From Crocinitomicaceae bacterium (GTDB taxonomy: Bacteria; Bacteroidota; Bacteroidia; Flavobacteriales_D; Crocinitomicaceae), in assembly GCA_018402525.1 (NCBI GenBank), contig JAGYIR010000005.1, forward strand, positions 79,290-143,289: a stretch of DNA of 64,000 bases. The letters run 5' to 3'. How positions within the stretch are numbered: position 1 is the stretch's first letter; each line of letters starts with the position of its first letter. Of this stretch, positions 36,882 to 48,235 are shown piece after piece. The notes below the pieces were generated by a model. That model worked only from the letters and a program-made list of their open reading frames with translations, was not told the DNA's origin and did no database searches. Made by a program: the position numbers and the translations under genes.

Positions 36882-38990
36882 ATGAAAGTTTGCATTGCCG
36901 AAAAACCTAGTGTTGCTAAAGACATCGCCGAAGTACTCGGAGCGAAGCAGCGCAACGACGGCTATTATGAAGGCAACGGCTATCAAGTCACTTGGACGTT
37001 TGGGCACCTATGCACCCTGAAAGAACCGCAGGATTACAAAGAGCATTGGAAGTACTGGAAACTAGAAGATTTACCGATTGTACCAGATAATTTTGGGATT
37101 AAGCTCATCGAAAATAAGGGCGTTGAAAAGCAATTCAATACGATTGCACGACTTGTTCAAAACTGTGAAGAAGTCATCAATTGCGGGGATGCTGGACAAG
37201 AAGGAGAATTAATCCAGCGTTGGGTATTGCTTAAAGCGAAATGCAGTGTTCCTATCAAACGTTTGTGGATTTCTTCATTAACAGAGGAAGCCATAAAAGA
37301 AGGGTTTGAAAAGCTACAGGATTCAAAAAAATACGACAATTTGTATTCAGCAGGAAGCGCGCGCGCCATTGGCGATTGGATGTTGGGCATTAACGGAACT
37401 CGTTTGTTCACCAAGAAATTTGGGCAAGGGAAATCAACCTTATCGATTGGACGCGTGCAGACGCCAACCCTAGCAATGATTGTCGAACGTCAAAAAGAAA
37501 TTGATGCCTTTGTTTCTTATGATTATTGGGAGTTAAAAACCGTGTACAAAACGCAAGAATTTAATTGCCAAATAGATCGTCTGAAATCGGCGGAAAAGGC
37601 AGAAAAAGGACTGGAATATGTCAAGGACAAAGATTTTGAAATCATATCCTTTGAACAAAAAGAAGGTAAAGAAGGAAATCCGCGCTTGTACGATTTAACC
37701 TCGCTACAAGTCGATTCCAACAAGAAATTCGGCTACTCGGCAGATGATACGCTGAAGTTGATTCAAGGATTGTACGAGAAGAAATTTGTGACGTATCCAA
37801 GGGTAGACACGACCTATCTTTCTGAAGATTTACATCCGAAGGTCCCAAATATTCTTCGAGGGTTAAAGTATTATTCGCGATTTACGGAATCAATTTTAGA
37901 AGCTCCGATTGAGAAGTCATCAACTATTTTTAACGATAAAAAAGTAACAGATCACCACGCTATTATTCCCACAGGAATTGTTCCATCCGGTATTACGCAT
38001 GCAGAACAGCAGATTTACGACCTCATCACGCGTCGATTTATTGCCGTTTTTTACCCAGCTTGTATTGTTTCCAACACGACAGTCATTGGGAAAGTCGAAG
38101 AGTTGGAATTTAAAGCGACAGGAAAACAAATCATTTCTCCGGGCTGGAGAGCGGTTTACGCCGACGAAAACGACAAGAAGGAAAATAAAGAGGAAACCAT
38201 CATGCCTCACTTTGAAGAAGGTGAAAAAGGTTCACATGAACCGTTCGTGCATCAAGGCAAAACATCACCGCCAAAAGCATACACTGAGGCAACGCTATTA
38301 CGTGCTATGGAATCGGCGGGAAAGCAAATTGACGATGAAGAAATGCGTGAGTTGATGAAAGACAATGGGATAGGTCGACCTTCTACGCGGGCAAATATTA
38401 TAGAAACGCTCTTCAAGCGAAAGTACATTGAGAAGAAGCGAAAAAACATTATAGCGACACCGACCGGTATGGCATTGATTGATACGATTCAAAATGAATT
38501 GCTCAAAAGCGCTGAATTAACGGGTGATTGGGAGAAGAAACTTCGCTTGATAGAAAAAGGCGAGTACGACATTGATGTCTTCAAACAAGAACTTTTCACC
38601 ATGGTGCGTTCACTCACCGACGAGGTAATTTTTGACACACAGCGTCCCGTTTCCTTTTTTCAGGAGCCAGTCAAAGCAACCAAAAAACCAAGTGCACCAC
38701 GTGTAAAAAAAGAAATTTCATTCGATGTGATTGACTGTCCAAAATGCAAAAACTCAAAATTGATCAAAGGTAAAACGGCTGTTGGATGCCTCAACTACAA
38801 AGTCTGCAATTTTAAAATTCCCTTTCATTTAATGGGTAAAAAGCTCACGGATAATCAATTAAATGACCTTATCACAAAGAAGAAATCACCATTAATCAAA
38901 GGAATTTTAGACCCTGCCACAAAAGAAAAAAAAGAGGGACATTTTGAATTGGATGGAACATTCAACGTACACTTCACACCATCGACCTAG
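36882..38990 (+). CDS. topB: DNA topoisomerase III
   Basis: 702 residues, type IA topoisomerase that decatenates DNA through a 5'-phosphotyrosine intermediate. Toprim start MKVCIAEKPSVAKDIAEVLG and the acidic INCGDAGQEGELIQ block; SIGRVQTPTLAMIVERQ; active-site region KKFVTYPRVDTTYLSEDL; late block KDNGIGRPSTRANIIETL. A C-terminal zinc-ribbon-like segment (CPKCKNSKL, then CLNYKVCNFKIPF) retains four Cys. Intact frame over 2.1 kb in a region where many neighbours are broken. Confidence 0.95.
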   Translation: MKVCIAEKPSVAKDIAEVLGAKQRNDGYYEGNGYQVTWTFGHLCTLKEPQDYKEHWKYWKLEDLPIVPDNFGIKLIENKGVEKQFNTIARLVQNCEEVINCGDAGQEGELIQRWVLLKAKCSVPIKRLWISSLTEEAIKEGFEKLQDSKKYDNLYSAGSARAIGDWMLGINGTRLFTKKFGQGKSTLSIGRVQTPTLAMIVERQKEIDAFVSYDYWELKTVYKTQEFNCQIDRLKSAEKAEKGLEYVKDKDFEIISFEQKEGKEGNPRLYDLTSLQVDSNKKFGYSADDTLKLIQGLYEKKFVTYPRVDTTYLSEDLHPKVPNILRGLKYYSRFTESILEAPIEKSSTIFNDKKVTDHHAIIPTGIVPSGITHAEQQIYDLITRRFIAVFYPACIVSNTTVIGKVEELEFKATGKQIISPGWRAVYADENDKKENKEETIMPHFEEGEKGSHEPFVHQGKTSPPKAYTEATLLRAMESAGKQIDDEEMRELMKDNGIGRPSTRANIIETLFKRKYIEKKRKNIIATPTGMALIDTIQNELLKSAELTGDWEKKLRLIEKGEYDIDVFKQELFTMVRSLTDEVIFDTQRPVSFFQEPVKATKKPSAPRVKKEISFDVIDCPKCKNSKLIKGKTAVGCLNYKVCNFKIPFHLMGKKLTDNQLNDLITKKKSPLIKGILDPATKEKKEGHFELDGTFNVHFTPST

Positions 38991-39116
38991 TCACTAACTT
39001 TCCATAGAAATTCAATTCCTTGAAAATAATTTGCTGAATTAAATGTTAATCAGGGATTTATCTGTATATTTCAGTTACTTTAAGCCTATCGATTAACCCT
39101 TAGACATCAGCTGGTC

Positions 39117-40274
39117 GTGGAAGAGAAAAACGAATTTTCTGAAAATACATGGAGACAACGACTAGAAAATGCTGAAAATCACTACCGTTCACTTTTTGAC
39201 GGTTGCTTAGTCCCAATTTGGGAGGAGGACTTTTCAAAAGTAAAAGAATACCTTGAAAATTTGAAGAAGCATGGAGTGACCAATATTCGAAATCACTTCA
39301 CTGAACATCCCGAAAAAATAGCTGAATGTTTTGGGTTACTCGAAGCCGTGGACACCAATCAATCGGCAGTTGAACTCAATGAAGCAGGAACAAAAGAAAA
39401 TTTATTAGCCAACTATAAAAATTTCATCAGTCACGACACCAACGATTACGCCATCAAGCAGTTTGAAGCCATTGCCAACAATAACAATGAATGCTCCTTT
39501 GAAGCGACGTTGAGAACGTTCAACAACAACGAACGTCATGTACTGGTCAAATGGATCGTTGTGAAAGGATACGAAAAGAGTTACAAACGCGTATTACTGA
39601 GTACCAAAGATTTGACAGATGTCATCATCTCTGAAAATCAAATGCTCCAAAGCTCAAATAAAGAGAAAGAAGCGCTTTTGAAAGAGGTGCATCATCGGGT
39701 AAAAAATAACTTGCAAATTGTCACCAGTTTGTTGAATTTGCAGTCGCACGCCATTAAAGATCCAGCGACCAAAGAAATATTTGAAACGAGTTTGAATCGC
39801 ATCAAGTCAATGGCTTCAGTGCATGAAATGTTGTATCAATCCGATGACTTTTCAAAAATTGAGTACCAAACCTATCTCACTTCATTAATAGTTGGATTGC
39901 TCAATTCAGTAAAAGGAGAAAACACCCACATCAAATTGAATTTGAGCGCAAAAGACGTTCATTTAAACATCAATACCTGTATCCCGTTGGGACTCATGAT
40001 TACTGAAATCATCACCAACGCTTTGAAACATGGTAACCTCAACGAACAAAATGGTCACATTTATGTCAATTTGGTGAAAGGCGATGACTCCTCCTACATG
40101 CTCACAATTGGTGACAACGGAAAGGGGGTTCCAGACGAAGTTAACCTTAAAACACCGACTACGCTCGGACTCCAACTCATTGCAAGTCTTGTAGATCAAC
40201 TTTCTGGAAGTTATTTCTACGATTTCACAAAACCCGGAACGCACTACGTGATTGAATTCACAGAGCAGAAATAG
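39117..40274 (+). CDS. Soluble sensor histidine kinase, HisKA_2/HATPase type
   Basis: 385 residues from GTG 39117; no ATG gives a comparable N-terminus. No membrane segment. Residues about 15-180 form a PAS-like input (RSLFDGCLVPIWEEDFSKV). The HisKA_2 phospho-acceptor is His192 or His193 in LLKEVHHRVKNNLQIVTSLLN, and the HATPase domain has MITEIITNALKHG, IGDNGKGVPD and TTLGLQLIASL. This class is typical of kinases paired with LytTR or output-less regulators, yet none is adjacent. The same class occurs at 56201-58288. A near-consensus -7 TATATTTC is at 39065-39072. Confidence 0.88.
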   Translation: MEEKNEFSENTWRQRLENAENHYRSLFDGCLVPIWEEDFSKVKEYLENLKKHGVTNIRNHFTEHPEKIAECFGLLEAVDTNQSAVELNEAGTKENLLANYKNFISHDTNDYAIKQFEAIANNNNECSFEATLRTFNNNERHVLVKWIVVKGYEKSYKRVLLSTKDLTDVIISENQMLQSSNKEKEALLKEVHHRVKNNLQIVTSLLNLQSHAIKDPATKEIFETSLNRIKSMASVHEMLYQSDDFSKIEYQTYLTSLIVGLLNSVKGENTHIKLNLSAKDVHLNINTCIPLGLMITEIITNALKHGNLNEQNGHIYVNLVKGDDSSYMLTIGDNGKGVPDEVNLKTPTTLGLQLIASLVDQLSGSYFYDFTKPGTHYVIEFTEQK

Positions 40275-40345
40275 CGCACTGATATAGAACATATTCCCTT
40301 TGAGTTAGTCAGGCGAAATTCGTTTTCAAAAACGCAGGTTAAAAT

Positions 40346-40377
40346 TTTGTATCTTGGCGACTTAAAGGCTATTTTTG
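40346..40377 (+). promoter_or_regulatory. purM promoter TTTG-N20-TATTTTTG
   Basis: TTTG at 40346-40349 and TATTTTTG at 40370-40377, spacer exactly 20 bases, 16 bases before the purM ATG. Confidence 0.6.
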
Positions 40378-40393
40378 CACTTTATTTCAAACT

Positions 40394-41558
40394 ATGTCTG
40401 ATACACGCTATAATCTTAGAGGAGTTTCCGCAGGAAAAGAAGATGTGCACAATGCCATCAAGAATGTTGACAAGGGCTTATTTCCTCAAGCATTTTGCAA
40501 AATTGTTCCTGATTACCTTTCTGGTGATGAAGATTATTGTATTGTCATGCACGCAGATGGCGCTGGAACGAAATCCGCTCTAGCGTACATGTATTGGAAA
40601 GAAACAGGTGATATTTCCGTTTGGAAAGGCATCGCTCAAGACGCATTGATCATGAACATCGACGATTTGTTATGCGTTGGTGCGACTGATAAAATTTTAC
40701 TCTCTTCCACCATCGGACGAAATAAAAACCTCATTCCAGGCGAAGTTATTTCAGCGATTATCAACGGGACGGAAGAATTGTTAGAAACGCTTAGAATTCA
40801 AGGAATTGGAATTCATTCAACAGGCGGTGAGACAGCAGACGTTGGAGATTTAGTACGAACGATCATCGTAGATTCAACAGTTGTTTGTCGCATGAAACGT
40901 TCGGATGTAATTTCTAATCATACGATACAAGACGGAGATGTGATTGTAGGATTGGCATCATTCGGTCAAGCTAGCCTACGAAACTGAGTACAACGGTGGA
41001 ATGGGGAGTAACGGATTGACTTCGGCGCGACACGACGTTTTCAATAAGTCTCTCGCGGCAAAATTTCCAGAAAGTTTTGATGCCGCTGTTCCAAACGAAT
41101 TGGTGTACTCAGGATCAAAAAACTTGACAGATCAAACAGATTCGCCTTTGGATGCGGGAAAATTAGTTCTCTCCCCTACTCGTACGTACGCTCCAGTGAT
41201 CAAACAGATTTTGGACAAACATCGAAGTGACATTCACGGAATGGTGCATTGTTCTGGTGGAGCACAAACGAAAGTCCTTCATTTTGTCGAAAATGTACAC
41301 ATCATAAAAGACAACTTGTTCGCTGTCCCACCATTGTTTAAAATGATTCAAGAAGAATCAGGAACAGAATGGCAAGAGATGTACAAAGTCTTCAACATGG
41401 GACATCGTATGGAAATTTATGTTGCCCCAGCAATTGCGGAAGAAATCATACAAATTTCGAAATCATTTAATATTGATGCACAAATTGTCGGACGTGTCGA
41501 AGCAAGTGAAGGCAAAAAATTAACGATAACATCAGAGTTCGGAGAATTTACTTATTAG
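40394..41558 (+). CDS. purM: Phosphoribosylaminoimidazole synthetase (one frameshift)
   Basis: Converts FGAM to AIR in purine synthesis. About 388 residues after removing one base near 40975 (agcctacg), which gives GQASYETEYNGGMGSNG. Family blocks: MHADGAGTKSALAYMYW, MNIDDLLCVGATD, HSTGGETADVGDLV, YNGGMGSNGLTSARHDVF and HCSGGAQTKVLHF. The form with an early YNLRGVSAGKEDVHNAI is the one found in Bacteroidota. It heads purM-prfA-pyrF, a familiar gene order of the phylum. Confidence 0.93.
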
Positions 41559-41569
41559 CGAGGATGGCA

Positions 41570-41628
41570 GATTATCAAATTGCAGATTGCAAATTCAATC
41601 TGTAATCTGCAATCTGCAATCTGTAATC
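41570..41628. repeat. Heptamer tandem repeat with inverted copy (AATCTGC/T unit)
   Basis: Four tandem heptamers AATCTGT, AATCTGC, AATCTGC, AATCTGT fill 41597-41624. The reverse complement words lie to the left, with TGCAGATTGCA at 41581-41591 pairing to TGCAATCTGCA at 41608-41618. It lies between purM and prfA, nine bases before the prfA ATG. Long in-frame readings of it (MQIANSICNLQSAICN) extend the prfA frame upstream but are not protein. Confidence 0.8.
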
Positions 41629-41636
41629 CTAAAATT

Positions 41637-42719
41637 ATGAGCAATTTATTAGAAAAACTTGAAGCTATTAACATCCGATTCATCGAAGTTGGAAAGTTGA
41701 TCGTGGATCCAGAAATTATTGGTGACATGAAGCGCTACGTCAAGTTGAACAAAGAATACAAAGATCTTGAGGAAATTGTGACTATCTACAAAGCCTATAA
41801 AGATGTAATGGACAATCTCGCAAGTTCGAAAGCATTATTGAAATCAGAAACCGATCCTGAAATGCGGGAAATGGCGAAGATGGAGATTGACGAACTCGAA
41901 CACAAGCGACCTGAGATGGAAGAGCAAATCGAAATGATGCTGATACCCAAAGATCCTGAGGATGAAAAAAGCGCCATTATGGAACTTCGCGCGGGAACCG
42001 GTGGTGACGAGGCATGTATTTTTGTCGAGGATTGCTTTAGAATGTACACCATGTTTTTCAAAGAGCAAGGCATCAGCTATGAGGTAATCAACACCAATGA
42101 AGGTGGGACAAAAGGTTTCAAAGAAATCACAATGAGTATTGAAAGTCCTGGCGTATATGGGTTGTTAAAGTTTGAATCTGGCGTTCACCGTGTACAGCGA
42201 GTTCCTGAAACAGAATCACAAGGTCGTGTGCATACTTCTGCAATTACCGTAGCTGTGCTTCCAGAAGCTGAAGAAGTGGATTTTGAATTGAACATGGCAG
42301 ATGTACGACGAGATACGTACCGAGCATCTGGAGCGGGTGGACAACACGTCAACAAAACTGAGTCGGCTATTCGTTTGACACACATTCCAACAGGAGTCGT
42401 TGCTGAATGTCAAGACGGGCGTTCACAGCACAAGAATTTAGAAAAAGCACTTTCCATGTTACGTTCTAGGTTGTACCAGATTGAATTGGATAAATTACAA
42501 TCTGCCAGAGCTGAACACAGAAAATCGTTGGTTTCAACGGGAGATCGATCTGCGAAAATCAGAACCTACAATTATCCACAAGGAAGGGTAACGGATCACC
42601 GTATCAATAAAACACTTTATAACCTGAGTTCATTCATGAATGGAGATATTATGGAAATGATCAATGCATTGAAGCTGGCTGAAAACGCAGAGAAATTGCG
42701 TGGTGAAGAAGTACAGTAA
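41637..42719 (+). CDS. prfA: Peptide chain release factor 1
   Basis: 360 residues from ATG 41637. Terminates at UAA and UAG. The RF1 tripeptide is PET in RVPETESQGRVHTSA (PxT), and the catalytic GGQ is in SGAGGQHVNKTESAIR. Length matches the family. The reading frame continues upstream to 41580 through the heptamer repeat, but that extension is not conserved. The neighbours purM and pyrF are on the same strand. prfB is at 20088, so both class I release factors are in this window. Confidence 0.96.
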   Translation: MSNLLEKLEAINIRFIEVGKLIVDPEIIGDMKRYVKLNKEYKDLEEIVTIYKAYKDVMDNLASSKALLKSETDPEMREMAKMEIDELEHKRPEMEEQIEMMLIPKDPEDEKSAIMELRAGTGGDEACIFVEDCFRMYTMFFKEQGISYEVINTNEGGTKGFKEITMSIESPGVYGLLKFESGVHRVQRVPETESQGRVHTSAITVAVLPEAEEVDFELNMADVRRDTYRASGAGGQHVNKTESAIRLTHIPTGVVAECQDGRSQHKNLEKALSMLRSRLYQIELDKLQSARAEHRKSLVSTGDRSAKIRTYNYPQGRVTDHRINKTLYNLSSFMNGDIMEMINALKLAENAEKLRGEEVQ

Positions 42720-42732
42720 TTAAAAGAAAACG

Positions 42733-43550
42733 ATGACACGAGCAGAACTTATTGAACAAATAAAAGTAAAGCGGTCTTTCCTATGCGTTGGACTGGATAC
42801 TGATTTGACGAAGATTCCTGCACACTTATTAGAGACTGAAGACCCTATTTTCGAGTTCAACAAGGCCATCATCGATGCAACGAAAGACTACTGTGTTGCG
42901 TACAAACCAAATGTCGCATTTTACGAATGTCACGGTCCAAAAGGCTGGGAATCGCTAAAAAAACACTAGATTACATTCCCAAGAACATTTTCACCATCGC
43001 AGATGCAAAACGTGGAGACATCGGCAATACTTCTTCTTATTACGCCGATACTTTCTTTAAATACCTGGATAGTGATTCGGTGACCATAGCTCCATACATG
43101 GGAGAAGACAGCGTTACGCCATTTTTTAGTTACCCGAACAAGTGGGTGATTCTACTCGCCCTTACTTCCAACCATGGCGCGCTTGACTTTCAATTCACAA
43201 CGGATAAAAACAATGAAGAATTGTACAAAAAGGTGCTTCGAAAATCCCAAGAATGGGGAACTCCAGAAAACTTAATGTATGTTGTCGGTGCAACACGTGC
43301 CGAAGGTATCGGTGAAGTTAGAAAACTAGCTCCTGAACATTTCTTTTTAGTTCCCGGAATTGGCGCACAAGGCGGTTCGCTGAGCGATGTTGCCAACTAT
43401 GGTTTTAATAGCGACTGTGGACTTTTGGTGAATTCTTCACGTGGAATTATTTACGCTTCGAATCAATCTGATTTTGCCGAGGCAGCTGGAAAAGCAGCAC
43501 AAGAGCTTCAACAAGAAATGTCAAAAATACTTCTGGAAAAGAACTTTTAA
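42733..43550 (+). CDS. pyrF: Orotidine 5'-phosphate decarboxylase (one frameshift)
   Basis: Last step of UMP synthesis. About 272 residues after adding one A to the A7 run at 42957-42963, giving [20 protein letters not shown]. Type 2 PyrF features: [14 protein letters not shown] at the start, the catalytic Asp/Lys set in [19 protein letters not shown], and [14 protein letters not shown] near the end. The run A-AAA-AAA could act as a slippery site for a -1 ribosomal shift, but the similar breaks in nearby genes make a missing base more likely. Confidence 0.92.
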
Positions 43551-43602
43551 TTCACCTAAGTTCTTCGTAGTGAAACAAATAATTGCTTAATGCCTTTGTC
43601 GC

Positions 43603-43633
43603 TTTGAGTGCTCAGATATTAACATTACCTTTG
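43603..43633 (+). promoter_or_regulatory. Promoter TTTG-N19-TACCTTTG
   Basis: TTTG at 43603-43606 and TACCTTTG at 43626-43633, spacer 19, about 29 bases before the exporter ATG. Confidence 0.55.
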
Positions 43634-43662
43634 ACGCTTATATTTTAACGTGAAGAAATCGC

Positions 43663-46316
43663 ATGTGGCAGTCAATTGCAAATATTATTCTTAGAAATCG
43701 CTTTGTCATTATTGGTGTGATCACCTTGTTGACAGTTTTTTTTGGGTACCATGCGCTGACCGGTTTAAAGCTCGATAACAAGTACGGTATTTTATTGCCT
43801 AAAAACGCTGACGCTAAAATTGAGTTCGACCGGTTCAACGAAATGTTTGGTGAAGACGGTGGAACACTCATCATTGCCATTCAAACTGATTCATTATACA
43901 CAGAGGAAAATTTCCTCAAATGGAAAGAATTGGGTGATTCTATTCTAAAATATGACGGTGTTGAATCCGTTGTTTCTGAAGCAACCTTATTTACCATTTC
44001 CAATAACCAAACCGCCCGAAAATTTGAAGCGCATCGCGTTTTTTCAGATACGAAATATAAGGAAAAGTCAATTGATTCAATTGAGCATGAAATAAAAAAC
44101 AATCCGCTGTACGAAGGATTGTTGTACAATGACAAGGAGAACGTTTCCTTGATGATGATAGGCATAGATGAGAGCTTTATCACCGATCAAAAGAAAGCGA
44201 ATGTTGTTCTAGACATTGAAGCTGTCGCCGACTCTTATACCGCCTATTTCGGTCAACCAAGGTATGCTGGGATGCCGCACCTTCGCGTAGTTATTGGAAA
44301 ACAAGTCATGAAGGAAATGTACATATTTGTTGGTCTCCTTATACTTATTACATCCATACTTATCTACATCTTCTTCCGTTCACTTAAAGTAGTTTTCATC
44401 TGTAATTTGGTCGTGACTATCGCCGTAATTTGGTCGATGGGATCTATTGCGGCTTTAAATTTCAACATCACTATCATCATGGCGTTAATTCCTCCGTTGA
44501 TGATTGTCATTGGAATTCCGAACTGCATTTTCTTGATGACCAAATACCATCAGGAAGTCCTTGAGCATGGAAATAAAGTAAAAGCTTTGACACGTGTTAT
44601 TCGCAAAATCGGTACAGCAACATTTCTTACCAATTTCACCACTGCACTCGGGTTCTTAACCTTTGTTACTACCAACTCACCAAAATTAATGGAGTTCGGA
44701 ATTTGCGCTGCGCTCAACATTATTCTGGTATTTGTTATCTCCATTTGTATTCTACCTATTATTATTTCCTTTTCGAAAGCTCCTAAACCAAGACATTTAA
44801 AACATTTGGAGCGTAAATTCGCTGTTGGATTTTTAGATAAGCTGGTCTATATTACGGTATACAAGCGTACATGGGTTTATATTTCAACAGCCATTATCGT
44901 CACATTGAGCATTATAGGAATGTTGCAAATAAAGGCGACTGGAAATATAACGGGTGATTTACCTCAAGGCCATCAAATACTAGAAGACTTTAATTTCATT
45001 CAAGACAATTTTGGGGGGTCGATTCCATTTGAAATTCTGGTCGATTATAAGGAGCCAAGCCGCTTAGCGAAATCAAGTACACTTGAACAAATTCAGGAAG
45101 TACAGAACAAGTATTCCAAGGATACACTATTCTCCAAATTCATTTCCTACGTCGACTTTTTAAAGGCCGCTAATATGGCTTTTAACAATAACGACTCAAC
45201 CCAATACCAGTTGGTGACCAACAAAAGAAAGTTAGCGACCATTAAAAGATACATTGATAGTTCAGTAATTACGAATTCAAATGGCGTGGGTGTGGCTCTG
45301 AGTGAATTGATTGATACTTCTAATCGTGTACTCAGAATTCGCTCTCAGATGAAAGATATTGGATCCTACGAGGTGTCTGATAAAATCCTCGTCATGAAAG
45401 GTGAAATAGATTCTATTCTCAACCCAGACAAGGGAAATATTGAACGTCTGTTTCAAAGATACGCAGAGAAAAAATCTGTGAATTATATTGATTCAATCAT
45501 TTTTGGCTATCCAGCAATTTATAATTCTCTCACTCGAAAACTTGCTAAAGGAAACGACGAACTGCAATATCAATTTGATGCGGATTTAGAATTAATAAAA
45601 ACATACTATAACAAAAAAGGATTTAAGAAAGACTTGCGGACAGCAATAGACCGAGAGTATCTTGACGTTTCACTCACTGGTACAGCTGTAGTAGCTTCAA
45701 ATGGCACCAAATATATGGTGTTGAACCTCTTTACAAGTTTGATCTTTGCGATCATTGCAATCTCCTTACTCATGGCTATTTTATTCCGATCCATGCGTAT
45801 GGTATTGGTGTCCTTGGTTCCCAATTTTATTCCTTTACTTTTTACGGCAGGTGTAATGGGTTGGATGGGTATTCCATTAAAGCCGTCTACCCTCTTAGTA
45901 TTTAGTATTGCGTTTGGTATTGCTGTCGATGACACCATTCACTACCTAGCAAAATACCGTTTAGAACTTAAAAACAAACAGTGGGATTTACGGCAATGTG
46001 TCATCATGGCAATTCGAGAGGCTGGACTTGGAATGTTTTACACCTCTGTAGTACTTTTTGTGGGTTCTCCATGTTCTCATTCTCGCAGTTCGGAGGAACG
46101 CAAGCACTCGGTTTATTGGTTTCGTTGACATTGTTAATCGCAATGATTACTAATTTAGTCCTGTTGCCATCACTTCTATTGACACTTGAGCGACGTATTA
46201 CTACAAAATCGTTTGAAGAACCTTATTTTGATGCGTATGCAGAAGAAAGTGATATGGATTGGGACAATCTAAACATCGAGGAATCTAACGATGACAAACC
46301 TAGTTCAATTAGTTAG
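43663..46316 (+). CDS. RND/MMPL-family exporter (one frameshift)
   Basis: About 884 residues after adding one T at 46065, giving VLFVGFSMFSFSQFGGTQALG. Two halves, each with one membrane helix, a large periplasmic loop and five more helices (first set about 225-375, second about 690-860), as in predicted RND-superfamily exporters of the MMPL/COG1033 group. Acidic residues in the fourth helix of each half are candidates for proton coupling (AVDDTIHYLAKYRLE is clear in the second half). Likely substrate: lipid or hydrophobic compound (family inference). A C-terminal acidic tail (EESDMDWDNLNIEESNDD) is cytoplasmic. Confidence 0.82.
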
Positions 46317-46343
46317 CACTATCATCAAACTGAAACAACCACT

Positions 46344-47207
46344 ATGAAGGGAATAATTTTAGCCGGAGGATCAGGAACGCGTTTGCACCCATTAACATTG
46401 GCAATTAGTAAACAATTGATGCCCATCTACGATAAACCAATGATCTATTATCCGCTCTCAATTCTCATGAGTGCAGGAATTAAAGATATTCTAATCATTT
46501 CCACACCTCATGACCTTCCTCATTTTGAGAAATTACTTGGAACAGGAGAACAACTCGGGTGCAATTTTCAGTATGCAGTGCAACACGAGCCCAACGGATT
46601 AGCGCAGGCCTTTGTCATCGGAGAAGAATTTATAGGCAACGACAAAGTGGCTTTAGTGCTGGGTGACAATATCTTTTACGGCGTTGGTATGGATGATTTG
46701 CTCAAGGAGAACGCAGATCCTGATGGTGGCGTTGTATATGCCTATCACGTAAGCGATCCTGAACGGTATGGTGTCGTAGAATTCGATTCTGAAATGAAGG
46801 CTATTTCCATTGAAGAAAAACCCAAGCAGCCAAAATCCAATTATGCCGTTCCAGGACTTTACTTTTATGACAATTCCGTCGTAGATATCGCTAAAAATTT
46901 AGCGCCATCTGCGCGTGGTGAATACGAAATCACTGATATCAATGCGGAGTATCTTCGCAAGGGTAAGTTGAAAGTTGCGATGTTGAGCCGTGGCACCGCT
47001 TGGTTGGACACAGGTACATTTTCTTCGCTTATGCAAGCGGGGCAGTTTGTACAAGTCATTGAAGAGCGTCAAGGTTTAAAAATTGGGTGTATTGAAGAAG
47101 TGGCCTATCGCAATGGTTTCATCAATTCAGAACAATTGAGAAAAATTGCTGAACCGCTGGTCAAAAGTGGATATGGAAATTACTTACTGAAATTGATTAA
47201 AAAGTAA
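46344..47207 (+). CDS. rfbA: Glucose-1-phosphate thymidylyltransferase
   Basis: 287 residues. Makes dTDP-glucose, first step to dTDP-rhamnose and related sugars. Signature [18 protein letters not shown] at the start, [26 protein letters not shown] and [19 protein letters not shown]. No rfbB, C or D genes are in the window. It overlaps the start of the downstream prenyl synthase by one base (TAATG), and follows the exporter, a plausible envelope-building group. Confidence 0.95.
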   Translation: MKGIILAGGSGTRLHPLTLAISKQLMPIYDKPMIYYPLSILMSAGIKDILIISTPHDLPHFEKLLGTGEQLGCNFQYAVQHEPNGLAQAFVIGEEFIGNDKVALVLGDNIFYGVGMDDLLKENADPDGGVVYAYHVSDPERYGVVEFDSEMKAISIEEKPKQPKSNYAVPGLYFYDNSVVDIAKNLAPSARGEYEITDINAEYLRKGKLKVAMLSRGTAWLDTGTFSSLMQAGQFVQVIEERQGLKIGCIEEVAYRNGFINSEQLRKIAEPLVKSGYGNYLLKLIKK

Positions 47208-48176
47208 TGATCAATCTTAAATCATATACCGCCCTGATCGAAACGGAATTAACGGCGATTAATTTTCCTGAGAAGCCTAACAATTTATACGATCCGTTGC
47301 GTTACTTTTTAACCATTGGAGGAAAGCGCATTCGTCCGATACTCACCCTTTTAGGCGCAGAGCTATTTGGGACAGACAAATTGGAAGCAATGCCTCAGGC
47401 TCTAAGCATAGAAGTATTTCATAACTTCACCTTGATACATGACGATATTATGGACCGAGCTCCACTCCGCAGAAATAAAGAGACGGTGCATGAAAAGTGG
47501 AACACAGATATCGCAATCCTGTCTGGTGATGTATTGATGATCAAATCGTATCAATTACTTGGTCAAATAGACCCAAAATTGCTACCAGAAGCTTTTGAGT
47601 TGTTTAACAAAACTGCGATAGAAGTTTGTGAGGGCCAGCAATTGGATATGGATTTTGAAACACGTGAAGATGTAACAGTTCATGAGTACATGGAAATGAT
47701 TCGACTTAAAACTTCTGTTTTACTTGGTGCAGCGCTAAACTTAGGTGCGATCGTGGCTCAGGCATGCAAAGCGAACAAGGAATCACTTAGACTTTTTGGT
47801 GAAAACATTGGAATTGCTTTTCAAATACAAGACGACCTACTCGACTTATATGGTGATCCAGAGAAATTTGGGAAGCAAATCGGTGGCGACGTAATATCGA
47901 ATAAGAAAACGATTCTTCACTTAACAGCAATAAGCTCAGCGACTAAGGATCAAATTGACATCTTACAGCAGCTGCAACAGTGAGCCGAATCCAACGGTAA
48001 AAATTAATCGTACCAAAGAACTTTACAATCACTTGATGGTGAAGGAAGCGTGCGCCGAAAGAATGAATACCCACTATCAAATCGCACTTTCCGCTTTGGA
48101 CAAGATTCAGGTTCCTTCCAAGGAAAAAGAAACCCTTATTGCGCTAGCAAAATTTCTAATCAACAGAGAGTTGTAG
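47207..48176 (+). CDS. Polyprenyl (farnesyl/geranylgeranyl-type) diphosphate synthase (one frameshift)
   Basis: About 323 residues after removing one base near 47970-47982 (cagctgcaacag). First Asp-rich motif FTLIHDDIMDRAPLRR with bulky EVFHNF just upstream, as in short-chain (C15/C20) enzymes; second motif FQIQDDLLDLYGDPEKFGKQ; GGKRIRP block near residue 37. The last part (INRTKELYNHLMVKEACAE) lies in the shifted frame. Compare the long-chain synthase at 5231-6202: this one probably supplies its primer or other isoprenoids. Confidence 0.9.
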
Positions 48177-48188
48177 CAAGATTATTTT

Positions 48189-48220
48189 TTTGCAGCACAG
48201 GATAAAATATTCTACTTTTA
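48189..48220 (+). promoter_or_regulatory. Promoter TTTG-N20-TACTTTTA
   Basis: TTTG at 48189-48192 and TACTTTTA at 48213-48220 (last base differs from TAnnTTTG), spacer 20, 15 bases before the ATG at 48236. Confidence 0.5.
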
Positions 48221-48235
48221 CAAAAAAATCAACCA

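Noticed and set aside
41580..41636. N-terminal extension of release factor 1
   Set aside because: It is translated from the heptamer repeat and is not part of the conserved protein, which starts at ATG 41637.
42957..42963. Programmed -1 ribosomal frameshift in pyrF on A-AAA-AAA
   Set aside because: Fifteen other genes in the same stretch have single-base breaks at unrelated motifs, and a plain missing A explains the break.
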